Origin: Streptomyces carminius
Lineage (GTDB): Bacteria > Actinomycetota > Actinomycetes > Streptomycetales > Streptomycetaceae
Length of the DNA: 64,000 bases
Assembly: GCF_002794255.1 (NCBI RefSeq)
Contig: NZ_PGGW01000069.1
Span: 672,877 to 736,876 of the forward strand
Direction of reading: 5' to 3'
In this document: in pieces, positions 8,151-16,300 of the stretch
Position numbering within the stretch: position 1 is the first letter of the stretch
How the letters are laid out: the number at the start of each line of letters is the position of its first letter
Position numbers and translations under genes: made by a program
The notes under the pieces: model-generated
The model's database searches: none
What the model saw: only the letters and a program-made list of their open reading frames with translations
What the model was told of the DNA's origin: nothing

Positions 8151-8330
8151 ACCGGTGCCGCGGACGCCATGGCCGGTCCGGCCGCCCGTGGGCTCGGCGT
8201 CGCCGTCCTGAGCGAATCGATGGCCGCGCACTACCGCGACCGGCTCACCGCCCGCATCGTCGACGGCGTCCGGACGCGCGCCCTGCTCGCCCACTGCCGG
8301 CGGGCGTTCGACGGGCCCGGTCCCGTATGA
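8151..8330 (+). pseudogene. 3' fragment of the LysR gene (duplicate with internal deletion)
   Basis: Encodes GAADAMAGPAARGLGVAVLS then AAHYRDRLTARIVDGV, matching residues about 220-260 of the LysR protein at 2770-3660, then jumps over the LVWRSTRSPATRE region to the last LLAHCRR segment and stops. DNA identity to 3430-3570 is very high. There is no DNA-binding domain. It is a relic of the rearrangement that also copied the hydrolase tip and GNAT fragment. Confidence 0.82.
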
Positions 8331-8506
8331 CGGAAGGCACCGTCGCTGGGACCCGGCGGCAGCCGGGGGCAGGCGGATGCGGTGGTGCGGCCTGCGGGAA
8401 CGCCGAGCAGGGCGGACAAGTAGGCTTTCCTGCGTCTCGCCGTCAGCGAGTGGTACGTCCTGGGGCCCGGTGGGCTCTGCTGGACCGCATACACACGGGG
8501 GTCGTT

Positions 8507-9580
8507 GTGAGTCAGGTGCTCTATGGCGAGCGGTCGTGGAACCCGCTGGCGCGGACCGTGGAGTTGACCGAGACCGGCCTGCGCCGGGGCGGCAGGACTA
8601 CGCCGCTGGGCGAGCTGAACCTCGCAGCCATGGCCGAGGCGTTCCAGCGCGGCTGCTGGCTCGGGGGCGGTGGAGCGGAACGCCCGCTGGAGCGGCTGGC
8701 GGACGGGGCCGGCGTCGTCCCGGTGACACGCGTCACCGGGACCGCCACGCCGGTGAAGGCACGCCAGGCCGCCGAGTTCGCCCACCGTCTGGGCGAGTTG
8801 GCAGTACGGCAGTGCGGCGGTCCTGACCAGGTGGCCGCCCTGGCGGCACAGGCCCGCGCCGAGGGTGTACCGCTGTGGATGGCGCGGCGGAACGCGCCGG
8901 GACCCGCCAGGCCGGTCACCGTCGCCGTGGACCGGCGTCTGGTGCGCGTGGACGTGTGGGGGCCGCACGCTCCCGTCGTACGGATCCGGGCGCCGCGCGG
9001 CTTTCACCACGACTCCCCGGACCCGTCCAAGGGTCTGCTTCTGACCGTCGGCGATGTCCCGGCGCAGCTCGCACTCAGGAAGAGACTGCGCAAGTCCAGG
9101 AGTTCGGTGGAGGTGCGGCTGCCCGGGCAGCACTGGGTGCTGCGGCGGGAGAACGCGGTGAGTTCGTGGCTGCTGCGCGACGAACGGCGTGTCGCCCTCC
9201 TGACGAGGCCCCCGCGCCGGCCGGCGGTCGAGCCGGGCACGGTCCTGGTGCCGCTGGCCTCCGTGCGGTACGAGAGCCCGGACCCGCTGGACGCCGTCAT
9301 GGCGCATGCTTTCGCCGTCGCCTTCGGTCTCGGGGACACCACGGGCCTGGCGCGGTTCCGGGCGCGGCGGCGCCCGCAACGTGAGGGGGAGCCGGTCGCC
9401 GTCGACGACGACTGGGGCCGTCCCTGGTTCAGCAACCTGGGCAGAGAAGGCGAGGACAACGAGCCCGGCGGTGGCGACGGCTGGGGTACGGACGGCGGTG
9501 ACGGCGGCGACTCCGGCGGGAGTGGCGATGGCGGGGGCGGTGGCGGCGACGGCGGGGGCGGCGGTGGTGGCGGCGACTAA
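8507..9580 (+). CDS. orphan protein with Gly/Asp-rich C-terminal tail
   Basis: A 357-residue protein starting at the GTG at 8507, with a run of G just upstream as ribosome site. The body (about 1-310) is mixed alpha/beta with many Arg, Val and Pro residues and no signal peptide or membrane segment. From about 315 it becomes a low-complexity tail of Gly and Asp with Ser, ending in a long poly-Gly run. I do not recognise the family. The 3' end overlaps the truncated transposase by 4 bp, so the tail borders a mobile-element scar, but the Gly/Asp repeat reads as original coding sequence. Confidence 0.7.
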   Translation: MSQVLYGERSWNPLARTVELTETGLRRGGRTTPLGELNLAAMAEAFQRGCWLGGGGAERPLERLADGAGVVPVTRVTGTATPVKARQAAEFAHRLGELAVRQCGGPDQVAALAAQARAEGVPLWMARRNAPGPARPVTVAVDRRLVRVDVWGPHAPVVRIRAPRGFHHDSPDPSKGLLLTVGDVPAQLALRKRLRKSRSSVEVRLPGQHWVLRRENAVSSWLLRDERRVALLTRPPRRPAVEPGTVLVPLASVRYESPDPLDAVMAHAFAVAFGLGDTTGLARFRARRRPQREGEPVAVDDDWGRPWFSNLGREGEDNEPGGGDGWGTDGGDGGDSGGSGDGGGGGGDGGGGGGGGD

Positions 9581-10128
9581 GCCGCGTTTTGCGCCAGCTG
9601 ACTTTGCTGACCGACGGTCTTGGCCTGGTCGCCGACGCAGCCATGGACGCGCCGGCCGCCGCCGTCAGGGATCATGCCCACCTTCTTCACGTCCAGGTGC
9701 ACCATGTGGCCGGGCCGGCGGGCGGTGATCTTCCCGGGCTTGCGGTTGTTGTCTCCACCAGGGTCGATGGACCTGCGCTTGCCCGGGCCGAGTCTGCTCA
9801 GGTGCCGGGTGGGGGCACGGCGGAAGACCGCGAACCCGAGGTCGGCGAGCTCATCGGTGATGCGCTGGGCCGACCACTTGTGCTCGTGCCGCCAGGGCTC
9901 GATCTCCTCGATGACCCAGGCTGGTGTGGCGTGCGGGCTCCGACGTGGGCTCGATGAGCGGTCGCGCAGTCCAGCCTCGCCGTGACGACGCCACCAGTTG
10001 ACCCACTTCGACGCACAAGCACGGGAGATACCCATCTCTTCGGCCACGTGCGCGATGGGGCGAGTCTTACAACGCTCGACCAAGCGGTGACGTCCCTCGA
10101 TGCTCAGCGGGGCATTGGCGTGGCTCAT
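9577..10128 (-). mobile_element. IS481-family transposase, 3'-truncated remnant
   Basis: The reverse strand encodes MSHANAPLSIEGRHRLVERC, then an HTH with HVAEEMGISRACASKWVNWW, and RPGHMVHLDVKKVGMIPDGG, the N-terminal half of IS481-type transposases. The family is normally about 320 residues; here only about 165 homologous residues remain before an unrelated tail. The frame still contains the first catalytic Asp (HLDVKK) but the rest of the DDE core is gone. Its ATG overlaps the stop of the MarR gene, so the element end lies at that stop. It cannot transpose unaided. Confidence 0.85.
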
Positions 10129-10562
10129 GCGTCCATCGCGTAGGAGCGCTCCATCAGGTCGGTCATCGCCTGCTGGAAGTCGCGGCGCTTCTTGTCGCTC
10201 CAGCCTGTGGTCAGCTGAACGAAGATGTCCTCCTGCCAGCGATGTGCCTGGTCCAGCATGGACCTGCCCGCGGAAGTGAGTGATGCTTCGCGTCTACGAC
10301 CATCGGCCGCGGACGCCGCCATGACCAAGTAGCCGGCTGCCGCACCGCTCTTGATCAACCGTGAAGCGCCGCTCTGGTCGATCCCGATCTCGTGCGCGAT
10401 CGCATTCACCGTTGCCGGGGTCCCGCGCAGACTGAGGGCATGGACTGCCTCGCAGACCAGCACGAGTCGCCCCTGCTCGCCACCTGTGTCTGCTGCGACA
10501 GGTCGGCGTGTCCAGTACCTGACGAAGTGGAACAGGATCTGTCCCGGGCCTCGGTCTGTCAT
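10125..10562 (-). CDS. MarR-family transcriptional regulator
   Basis: A 145-residue winged-helix protein with TPATVNAIAHEIGIDQSGAS as the helix-turn-helix and a DGRRREASLTSAG wing, then the C-terminal dimerisation helices. The ATG at 10562 overlaps the stop of the upstream NTF2-like gene (ATGA), so the two are translationally coupled. A 15-bp palindrome at 10951-10965 in the operon promoter is its likely operator. Length is normal for the family despite the adjacent IS remnant. Confidence 0.85.
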   Translation of the reverse strand: MTDRGPGQILFHFVRYWTRRPVAADTGGEQGRLVLVCEAVHALSLRGTPATVNAIAHEIGIDQSGASRLIKSGAAAGYLVMAASAADGRRREASLTSAGRSMLDQAHRWQEDIFVQLTTGWSDKKRRDFQQAMTDLMERSYAMDA

Positions 10563-10939
10563 TCGGTTGCTGCCATCTCGCGGCAGATGTAGGCCAGCTC
10601 GAGAGCAGCCTTGAGGTCCGGCAGCCTCAGCGCAGCCGTGACCTTCCCGCCGGAGGCACGGAAGACCGTCGCCACCCGCGCGGGCTCCGTGCTCTCGGGC
10701 CAGGTGGCATCTTCCTCGACCACCATCAGACGCTCGCTGACCGGGTGCCACGACCGAGGGATCAGCTTGATCCCCGAACGCTCCACCCAGTCAGCGAACT
10801 GCGCAGGCGTGATCGGGCCTGCACCCTTCGGGCCGAGGACGACGACCGGATCACCGACCGCTGTCGCAGACTGCTCCAGGTCACCGGCGTTGACGCTCGC
10901 GTGCCACTCGTCAATCGATTCCTCAAGGCTTGATTCCAC
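10559..10939 (-). CDS. NTF2/SnoaL-like protein, first gene of MarR operon
   Basis: A 126-residue protein opening with a helix and DEWHASVNAGDLEQSATAVG, then GPITPAQFADWVERSGIKL, and ending in strands and a helix; this is an NTF2-like fold pattern. The ligand or reaction is unknown. The ATG at 10939 is only a few bases behind a -10 (TATAGT) that overlaps the palindromic site, so it may be translated from a leaderless message. It is coupled to marR by a 4-bp overlap, making it the probable MarR-controlled target. Confidence 0.65.
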   Translation of the reverse strand: MESSLEESIDEWHASVNAGDLEQSATAVGDPVVVLGPKGAGPITPAQFADWVERSGIKLIPRSWHPVSERLMVVEEDATWPESTEPARVATVFRASGGKVTAALRLPDLKAALELAYICREMAATE

Positions 10940-10950
10940 ACCCCGAACTA

Positions 10951-10965
10951 TATGCGATCCGCATA
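10951..10965. promoter_or_regulatory. MarR operator candidate overlapping a -10 box
   Basis: TATGCG-ATC-CGCATA is a perfect 6-bp inverted repeat with a 3-nt centre. On the minus strand the -10 TATAGT (10953-10948) overlaps its end, 8 nt before the ATG at 10939. Occupancy would block polymerase, the usual MarR autorepression design. Confidence 0.55.
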
Positions 10966-11111
10966 CATCTGCTCTCGGGTAGGCGCGACATCAACCCCCT
11001 GCCCCGCAACAACCAGGCAGCGGTCCTCGCCGACGGTTCAGCCGGGTGAGTCTTCGTCCTCCGCGACCCCGCGACCCCGCGACCGGGCGGAACGGACGGG
11101 AGGGACCTGGG

Positions 11112-11645
11112 TCAGTCCGGCAGCGGCAGTTCGGCGAGCATCACGGCGAAAAGCGGGGAGTCGGCGAAGGGCTGCTGTTCGCCGACCTTCCGGTAGCCCC
11201 AGGACTCGTACAGGGCCTGCACCTTGGGGTGGGTGACGTCCACGCAGAGGACGGCCAGGTCCTCGTCCCGGCCCACGAGCAGCGAGTGGTGCAGCAGCCG
11301 GGAGGCGCCCGTCTTGCGCCAGCGCGGACGCACCATCAGCTCCGAGACGGCGAAGGTGCGGCTCGCCTCGGGCGGCGGGTCCAGGAACTCGCGCCACCAC
11401 TCGCGGCCGGGGGCGGCGGGGGCGCCGTAGGCGAAGCCCACCGGTTCGTCGCCGTCGTAGCCGATGACGCAGTGGAAGCCGGGATGGCCGCCCCAGTGGT
11501 CCACGAACCAGGAGAAGCGCTGCACGAACGGGTCGTGCATCTGGTCGGCGTAGGCGTCGGCGTGCACGTCCAGGAGGATCTGCCGGATCTCCGGCAGGTC
11601 ATCGTGGGTGTGGCGGCGCAGGTCCAGATCGGCGGCGATCGTCAT
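11112..11645 (-). CDS. GNAT-family N-acetyltransferase
   Basis: A 177-residue protein: N-terminal helix pair (DLPEIRQILLDVHADAYADQ), VIGYDGDEPVGFAYGAP strand, SELMVRPRWRKTGASRLLHH as the acetyl-CoA pyrophosphate-binding region, and ALYESWGYRKVGEQ, the GNAT motif B tyrosine segment. The substrate is unknown. The ATG at 11645 overlaps the stop of the XRE-TPR gene (ATGA), so expression is coupled to that regulator. Its 3' half is duplicated at 6815-7096. Confidence 0.88.
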   Translation of the reverse strand: MTIAADLDLRRHTHDDLPEIRQILLDVHADAYADQMHDPFVQRFSWFVDHWGGHPGFHCVIGYDGDEPVGFAYGAPAAPGREWWREFLDPPPEASRTFAVSELMVRPRWRKTGASRLLHHSLLVGRDEDLAVLCVDVTHPKVQALYESWGYRKVGEQQPFADSPLFAVMLAELPLPD

Positions 11646-12916
11646 GCGCGAGTCCATTCGGTGCGGTAGCGGTCGGCCCACTCCCGGGCGGTGGCGGAGT
11701 CGGGGGCGATGGTGAGCAGGTCGCGGTGGAAGTCACCGAGGCGGGAGCGCATCCTGCCGGGCAGGGGATCGCCCTCCATCAGTTCGAAGGCCGTCTCGGC
11801 GGTGGCACACGCCCGCTCGACCTCGTGCTGGTGGAGCTGGGCCATGGCGAGTTGCACCGTGGCCAGGGCCCGGTTGCGGCGGAACCAGGCGGGGGTGGCT
11901 GCCAGGTCCTTGTGCGCGGCGGCCTCGGACTTGGCCGGATCGCCGAGGCGGTCATGGACGATCGCGGTGAGCCCGTGCAACTCGCCGGGGCCGTAGAAGA
12001 CGGTCCAGCTCGGCCGGGGCTCGTCCGGGGACGCCTTGTCGAGGGCCTCCCAGGCGTAGCCGAGGGAGCGCAGGGCGGCCTGCCGGTCGCTCAGATAGGC
12101 GTGTCCGATCGCGGTGCGGGCGTGGGCGAGCGAGGCGAGCAGCGGATCGCGGCGGGCGGCGGTGGTGGCCTGCGCGGCCTGTGCGGCGGCCACGGCCTGG
12201 GGGTAGTTCCGGCGCTGACGGGCCAGGAACGCGTACGAGTTCCACACCTTCAGTTCCGTGACGGAGTCCTTCGCCAACCGGGCCAGATACAGCCCTCGGT
12301 CCAGATACCGCTGGGCGTGTTCCGGATGGTGGGCGTCGATCGCGGACCAACCGGCGGCGGCCGTGTACTCGGCGGCCACACCGAACAGGCGCTGCCGGAT
12401 GCGCTGGGAGGCCGCCCGTTCCTGCATGCCCAGCGCCTGGCCGGCAGCGGCCAGCGCCCTGCGCTCCAGACTCTCGTGCCCGCCCTTGCGCTGGTCCAGG
12501 GCGGTGATCTTGTCCAGCCCTTTGCGGAGCCGGATCACGTCGGAGGTGCCGACGGAGGGCGGCGGGGCGGCGGCGATCAAGGGGACGGCCGCCGCGGTCG
12601 TCCCGGTGGTGGCGGTGAGGAAATGACGACGTCGCACGGGGTCCTCCTGCTCCGATGAGGGGGCGGTGCCGTCTCCGCCCGCCGGGGGCGTGAAACCCAA
12701 CTCCTCGGCGGCACAGCCGAACACCACTTCCAAAGCCTGCCTCTGCCGACGGTGCGGCCAAACCGTCTTTCCGGCCAGCCAGTGGCGCACCGTCCGATCG
12801 CTCACGGTTCCTTCGTGGCCCCAGGAGCGCAGCTGGGTGTTCACCGCCTCGGCCAACTCCTCCTGGGTGAAGCCCGCCTCTGCCATGCGGTTCTTGAGGC
12901 TCTGATTCCTCTGCAC
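11642..12916 (-). CDS. XRE-type regulator with TPR-like C-terminal region
   Basis: A 424-residue protein. Residues 1-70 form a helix-turn-helix (GFTQEELAEAVNTQL and GTVSDRTVRHWLAGK). A short hydrophobic segment after RRRHFL follows, then a long alpha-helical region with TPR-like repeats rich in Ala (GQALGMQERAAS, RYLDRGLYLARLA, AAAQAAQATTAA). This layout is common in Streptomyces and usually called a transcriptional regulator; the TPR part probably senses a peptide or protein. The GTG start at 12916 is preferred over a far upstream ATG because GGTGAG lies just before it. It is coupled to the GNAT gene. Confidence 0.78.
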   Translation of the reverse strand: MQRNQSLKNRMAEAGFTQEELAEAVNTQLRSWGHEGTVSDRTVRHWLAGKTVWPHRRQRQALEVVFGCAAEELGFTPPAGGDGTAPSSEQEDPVRRRHFLTATTGTTAAAVPLIAAAPPPSVGTSDVIRLRKGLDKITALDQRKGGHESLERRALAAAGQALGMQERAASQRIRQRLFGVAAEYTAAAGWSAIDAHHPEHAQRYLDRGLYLARLAKDSVTELKVWNSYAFLARQRRNYPQAVAAAQAAQATTAARRDPLLASLAHARTAIGHAYLSDRQAALRSLGYAWEALDKASPDEPRPSWTVFYGPGELHGLTAIVHDRLGDPAKSEAAAHKDLAATPAWFRRNRALATVQLAMAQLHQHEVERACATAETAFELMEGDPLPGRMRSRLGDFHRDLLTIAPDSATAREWADRYRTEWTRA

Positions 12917-13089
12917 TCGCTCACCGTAGCCAAGTGACCCCGCTCGGTAGAACCGAAAAGGTGAAATTTCCGCTTGGGGATGATCCGTAGGGCTTCGCCT
13001 TTTCCTCACTCAGCGTGACGGTCGGCCGTTGACTGAGGCAGGAAGCCGGTCGACGAGAAGTCGTCGGCCTCCCCGTCCCGAACGAGGCG

Positions 13090-13338
13090 ATGACATCGGC
13101 GATGCCCATGACCACAGACGAGCCCGCCCTCTCCGACGCGTCCTCCTGGCTGACGATCGGCGCCCGCGCCGTGGACACCGGCACCGGCCGGACCGGAGTC
13201 GTCCTGCTCCTCCGCGACGCCGCCGGCAACGTCCACACCGAGGGGATAGAGCGCCCGGTGCGGGCCCTGCTGCGGTGCGAGGGCAGACGCGAGCCGCGCT
13301 GGTGGGCCGAGGTCGGTGAGCTGCGGAGCGCGCCGTGA
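13090..13338 (+). CDS. small orphan protein, first of a three-gene XRE operon
   Basis: An 82-residue soluble protein with the core ARAVDTGTGRTGVVLLLRDA. The same VDTATGRTGV motif recurs in the next gene, so the two are diverged tandem copies of one small domain, probably beta-rich. Start choice among three nearby ATGs (13090, 13102, 13108) is uncertain. The stop overlaps the next GTG by 4 bp. Function unknown; placement before an XRE gene suggests a regulatory accessory role. Confidence 0.6.
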   Translation: MTSAMPMTTDEPALSDASSWLTIGARAVDTGTGRTGVVLLLRDAAGNVHTEGIERPVRALLRCEGRREPRWWAEVGELRSAP

Positions 13339-13655
13339 CGGGGGCCGGGCGGGAGACCGGGCCCGGGCGGGACATCGGGCTGGGGCACCGGGATCATCCG
13401 CTGCTCGGGCGCACGGTGCTGGACGTAGCCACGGGCCGCACCGGCGTCCTGCGGGCGGTCTGCCCCCTGCCGGACGACGGCGCCGCGTACCTGCGCCCGG
13501 AAGTCCGGCCGGGGAACGGGCCGCCGGTGGCGTGGCTGGCCCCGGTCGGCGGTGGCCGGGAGTGGACCACCGCGCTCGACGCGGTCCGCGACGAACAGGG
13601 GCAGGGACAGGGACAGGGACGGGAACGGGGAAGTGAATGGCAGAGAAGTCGCTGA
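13335..13655 (+). CDS. small orphan protein, second of a three-gene XRE operon
   Basis: A 106-residue protein sharing GRTVLDVATGRTGVLRAV with the preceding product. The tail holds four near-identical Gln-Gly pairs encoded by an ACAGGG hexamer repeat at about 13600-13620. It starts at a GTG inside the previous stop and its end overlaps the start of the XRE gene by 19 bp, so all three are one operon. No family is recognised. Confidence 0.6.
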   Translation: MTGAGRETGPGRDIGLGHRDHPLLGRTVLDVATGRTGVLRAVCPLPDDGAAYLRPEVRPGNGPPVAWLAPVGGGREWTTALDAVRDEQGQGQGQGRERGSEWQRSR

Positions 13656-14434
13656 CGGTCTCCGGCGAGGTGCCCGGAGAGGACGTCCTGCGGTGCGTGG
13701 GACGGCAGGTCAAGATCCTGCGCCGGCGGGCGCGGCTGGAGCGCCGCGAGCTGGGGGAGCGGATCGGCTACAGCGCCGCGCAGGTGGCGGCGGTGGAGCA
13801 GGGGCGGCGGGTGCCGCAGCCGGGATTCCTCACCGGTGCCGACTCCGCACTGGACACCGGCGGCGCGCTGGCGGCGCTCACCGAGCTGGTGGCGCACGTC
13901 CGGATCGGCAGCGCGGCCTGCGGGGCGCCGCGGCAGGTGGCCGTCCGGTACGAGTACGCCGCCCTGACCGTCCCCGGGCCGCTGCGCACCCCGGCCTACG
14001 CCCGCGCCGTACTGGAGGCGACCCGGCCGTTGCTGGACGAGCGGACGGTCGAGGAACGTCTGGCCGCGCACGCGGCCCGGCCGCTCCCCGCCCAACTCGG
14101 CTGTGTGATCGAGGAGTCCGTCCTGCACCGCCCCTGCGGCGGGGCGGACGTACTGTGCGTCCAGCTCGCGCACCTGCTGGCGGCGGGCCGGTCGCGGCAG
14201 GTGGAGGTGCAGGTGCTGCCCACCGCACTGGCCGAACACCCGAGCACCGACGGCGCCTTCGCCCTGCTGGAACCGGCCGGCGCCCGCACCACCGTCGCCC
14301 GCCTCGGCGGCCGGTACACCACCCGCCGCGCCACCGTCCGCGCCCTGCAGCAGCGTTACGCCGCCCTGCGCGCCCGGGCACTGGACCCCGCCACCTCGCT
14401 GAGCCTCATCGAGGACGCGCTCAAGAAGACATGA
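13637..14434 (+). CDS. XRE regulator with DUF5753-like domain
   Basis: A 265-residue protein. Residues about 20-65 form a Cro/CI-type HTH (GRQVKILRRRARLERRELGE, then GYSAAQVAAVEQGRR). The rest matches DUF5753 of Streptomyces regulators: RTPAYARAVLEATRPL, a segment ending in QVEVQVLPTALAEHPSTDGAF and a terminal helix. These proteins often work with small partner proteins; here the two preceding small genes may take that place. It is distinct from the DUF397-linked copy at 34021-34905. Confidence 0.83.
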   Translation: MAEKSLTVSGEVPGEDVLRCVGRQVKILRRRARLERRELGERIGYSAAQVAAVEQGRRVPQPGFLTGADSALDTGGALAALTELVAHVRIGSAACGAPRQVAVRYEYAALTVPGPLRTPAYARAVLEATRPLLDERTVEERLAAHAARPLPAQLGCVIEESVLHRPCGGADVLCVQLAHLLAAGRSRQVEVQVLPTALAEHPSTDGAFALLEPAGARTTVARLGGRYTTRRATVRALQQRYAALRARALDPATSLSLIEDALKKT

Positions 14435-14489
14435 CCCGAGAGCATCTCCCCATGCCCGTCACCACGGCGCTGACGCCCCGGCCCGTGCG

Positions 14490-14660
14490 GTCGCCGCCTG
14501 TCCCGCCCAGGCGTTCCACGGCCCGGACGGACGTGCGGTGCGTCCCCGCGCGCCGGCCGCCGTCACCCGCCGCCACCTGGGCCTGCTCGACCCGCGCGCC
14601 GGGGGGAGCGTCCTGGAGGCCGGCGCCGGCTCCGGATGCGGAGCCTCGTGTGCTGCTCCA
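14490..14660 (+). pseudogene. remnant of a PCMT-type SAM-dependent methyltransferase
   Basis: In the frame that includes 14538, the DNA reads AFHGPDGRAVRPRAPAAVTR and then LGLLDPRAGGSVLEAGAGSG, resembling the region up to SAM motif I of protein-L-isoaspartate-type methyltransferases. There is no good start and the frame runs on into unrelated sequence with no motif II or III. The 14435-14751 stretch otherwise holds nothing I can assign. Degraded gene fragment is the best reading, at modest certainty. Confidence 0.4.
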
Positions 14661-14751
14661 GGGCGTTCCGGTCCTGACGGCCGCACCGGGCCGGTGTCAG
14701 GTCATGCCATGGGGCGTCGCAGGCGGAGCAGGAGCTGCGGGTCCGGTGTGG

Positions 14752-15363
14752 TCAGGCACGGGGGACGAGTGTCGCCATGGCCCGGTCGACGGCCTCGGCG
14801 AAGGAGGTGTTCGCTCCGGAAGCGAGCCAGGAGTGCTGCGCGGCCACGAGGCATCCGAAGGCCGCGGCGGTCAGGGCACGCGGCGTCGGATCATCCGGGG
14901 CGTAGGGTGCGCCGGCCGCCTCGGCGCGTACGAGCAGTTCGGTGACCACGGCGTCCTGCATGTGTTGCAGCTTCTGCAGGTAACCGGCGAACAGCGCGGG
15001 GGTCTCGAAGACCATCCGGTGGACGGGCTCCATCAGTTCCTCGTGGCCCGGTGCCTTCGAGAGGGCCACCAGGACGCCGAACACCCGGTGGAGTGAGGTC
15101 CAGACCGCCTCGTCGGAAGGCCGGGCGCGCAAGGCGTCAAGCATGTCGTCCACGACGAGGTCGAACTTGCCGAGGACGATCTCCTCCTTCGTGGCGAAGT
15201 AACGGAAGACGCTGCGCTGGGACATGCCCACGGCCGACGCGATGTCGTCGATGGTCGTGGCTTCGAAGCCGCGCTCGACGAAGAGCGTGTTGGCGGCCTC
15301 CGCGATCTCCCTCCGCACCGCCCTGCGGGTGCGCTCCCGGAGCCGGGGTTGTCTGTCGCTCAT
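14752..15363 (-). CDS. TetR-family transcriptional regulator
   Basis: A 203-residue protein with the TetR HTH at residues 12-58 (NTLFVERGFEATTIDDIASA, then GMSQRSVFRYFATKEEIVLG) and a helical ligand domain of the TetR_C_17-like type. It is divergent from the SDR gene at 15464 with a 100-bp gap that contains repeat elements, so it probably represses itself and the SDR gene. Confidence 0.9.
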   Translation of the reverse strand: MSDRQPRLRERTRRAVRREIAEAANTLFVERGFEATTIDDIASAVGMSQRSVFRYFATKEEIVLGKFDLVVDDMLDALRARPSDEAVWTSLHRVFGVLVALSKAPGHEELMEPVHRMVFETPALFAGYLQKLQHMQDAVVTELLVRAEAAGAPYAPDDPTPRALTAAAFGCLVAAQHSWLASGANTSFAEAVDRAMATLVPRA

Positions 15364-15390
15364 GGTGCGGCCACACTAGCAGGCGCAGTC

Positions 15391-15411
15391 GTATGTGACA
15401 GTCGCTGACAT
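15391..15411. promoter_or_regulatory. repeat element in TetR/SDR intergenic region
   Basis: Two TGACA copies start 10 bp apart (15396 and 15406), one helical turn, and ATGT/ACAT arms (15393, 15408) enclose them. This is the only structured sequence in the 100-bp divergent gap and is the candidate TetR operator. Confidence 0.35.
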
Positions 15412-15463
15412 TCATGGCGTACGCTGACGGTGCCCAGGGAGGACTCGGCAGCGAAGGCAGGAC

Positions 15464-16300
15464 ATGAACCAGGGACAGGGCAAAACAATCGTCATCACCG
15501 GCGCCAGCGACGGCATCGGCGCCGCGGCGGCACGTCAACTCCACCGGGACGGCCACAGCGTCGTCCTCGTCGGCCGGTCCCCGCACAAGACCCGGGCCGT
15601 CGCTCGCGAGATCGGCGCGGATCACTACTGTGCCGATTTCACCCGCCTCGACGAGGTGCGTGCGCTCGCTGCCGAGCTGGACGCCGCCTGTCGCCGGATC
15701 GACGTGCTCGCCAACAACGCCGGCGGTGTCTTCGGTGACCGCACCACAACCGTCGACGGCTTCGAGATGACCTTCCAGATCAACCATCTGGCGCCGTTCC
15801 TGCTCACGCGGCTGCTGATGGACAAGCTCGCGGCCTCGGGCGCATCGGTCATCCAGACCTCGAGCGTCGGTGCGCGCAGAGCCGGCCCGCTCGACATCGA
15901 CGACCTGAGCCACGAACGGAACTACAGCCCGGTACGGGCTTACACCGCTGCCAAGCTGGAGAACATCCTCTTCACGAAGGAACTGCACCGCCGCTACCAC
16001 CACCGAGGCATCTCCGCCGCGGCATTCCATCCCGGCAACGTCGCCACGAGCTTCGGCACCCGGTCCGGGAGTCGGCTGATGAGGTTCATCACCACCAACC
16101 CCCTCACCCGGGCCATGCTGATCACCCCCGAGAAGGGGGCGACCCGCCTGGTCTGGCTCGCTTCGAAGCAGCCCGGCGCCGACTGGCAGTCCGGCACCTA
16201 CTTCGAAAAACGAAAGCCGGCCAAGCGAGTCAATCGACAGGCGCTCGACACCGAAATCGCCCGTCGCCTGTGGGAACGCTCGGAGGAAATGGTGGCTTGA
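15464..16300 (+). CDS. short-chain dehydrogenase/reductase (retinol-dehydrogenase-like)
   Basis: A 278-residue SDR with the NAD(P)-binding TGASDGIG motif at residues 11-18, NNAGG, catalytic Ser in QTSSVGARR and YTAAK (Tyr and Lys of the triad). Substrate unknown; the overall pattern resembles SDRs acting on bulky alcohols. It is preceded by a divergent TetR gene that is likely its regulator and followed by a strong bidirectional hairpin. Confidence 0.88.
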   Translation: MNQGQGKTIVITGASDGIGAAAARQLHRDGHSVVLVGRSPHKTRAVAREIGADHYCADFTRLDEVRALAAELDAACRRIDVLANNAGGVFGDRTTTVDGFEMTFQINHLAPFLLTRLLMDKLAASGASVIQTSSVGARRAGPLDIDDLSHERNYSPVRAYTAAKLENILFTKELHRRYHHRGISAAAFHPGNVATSFGTRSGSRLMRFITTNPLTRAMLITPEKGATRLVWLASKQPGADWQSGTYFEKRKPAKRVNRQALDTEIARRLWERSEEMVA

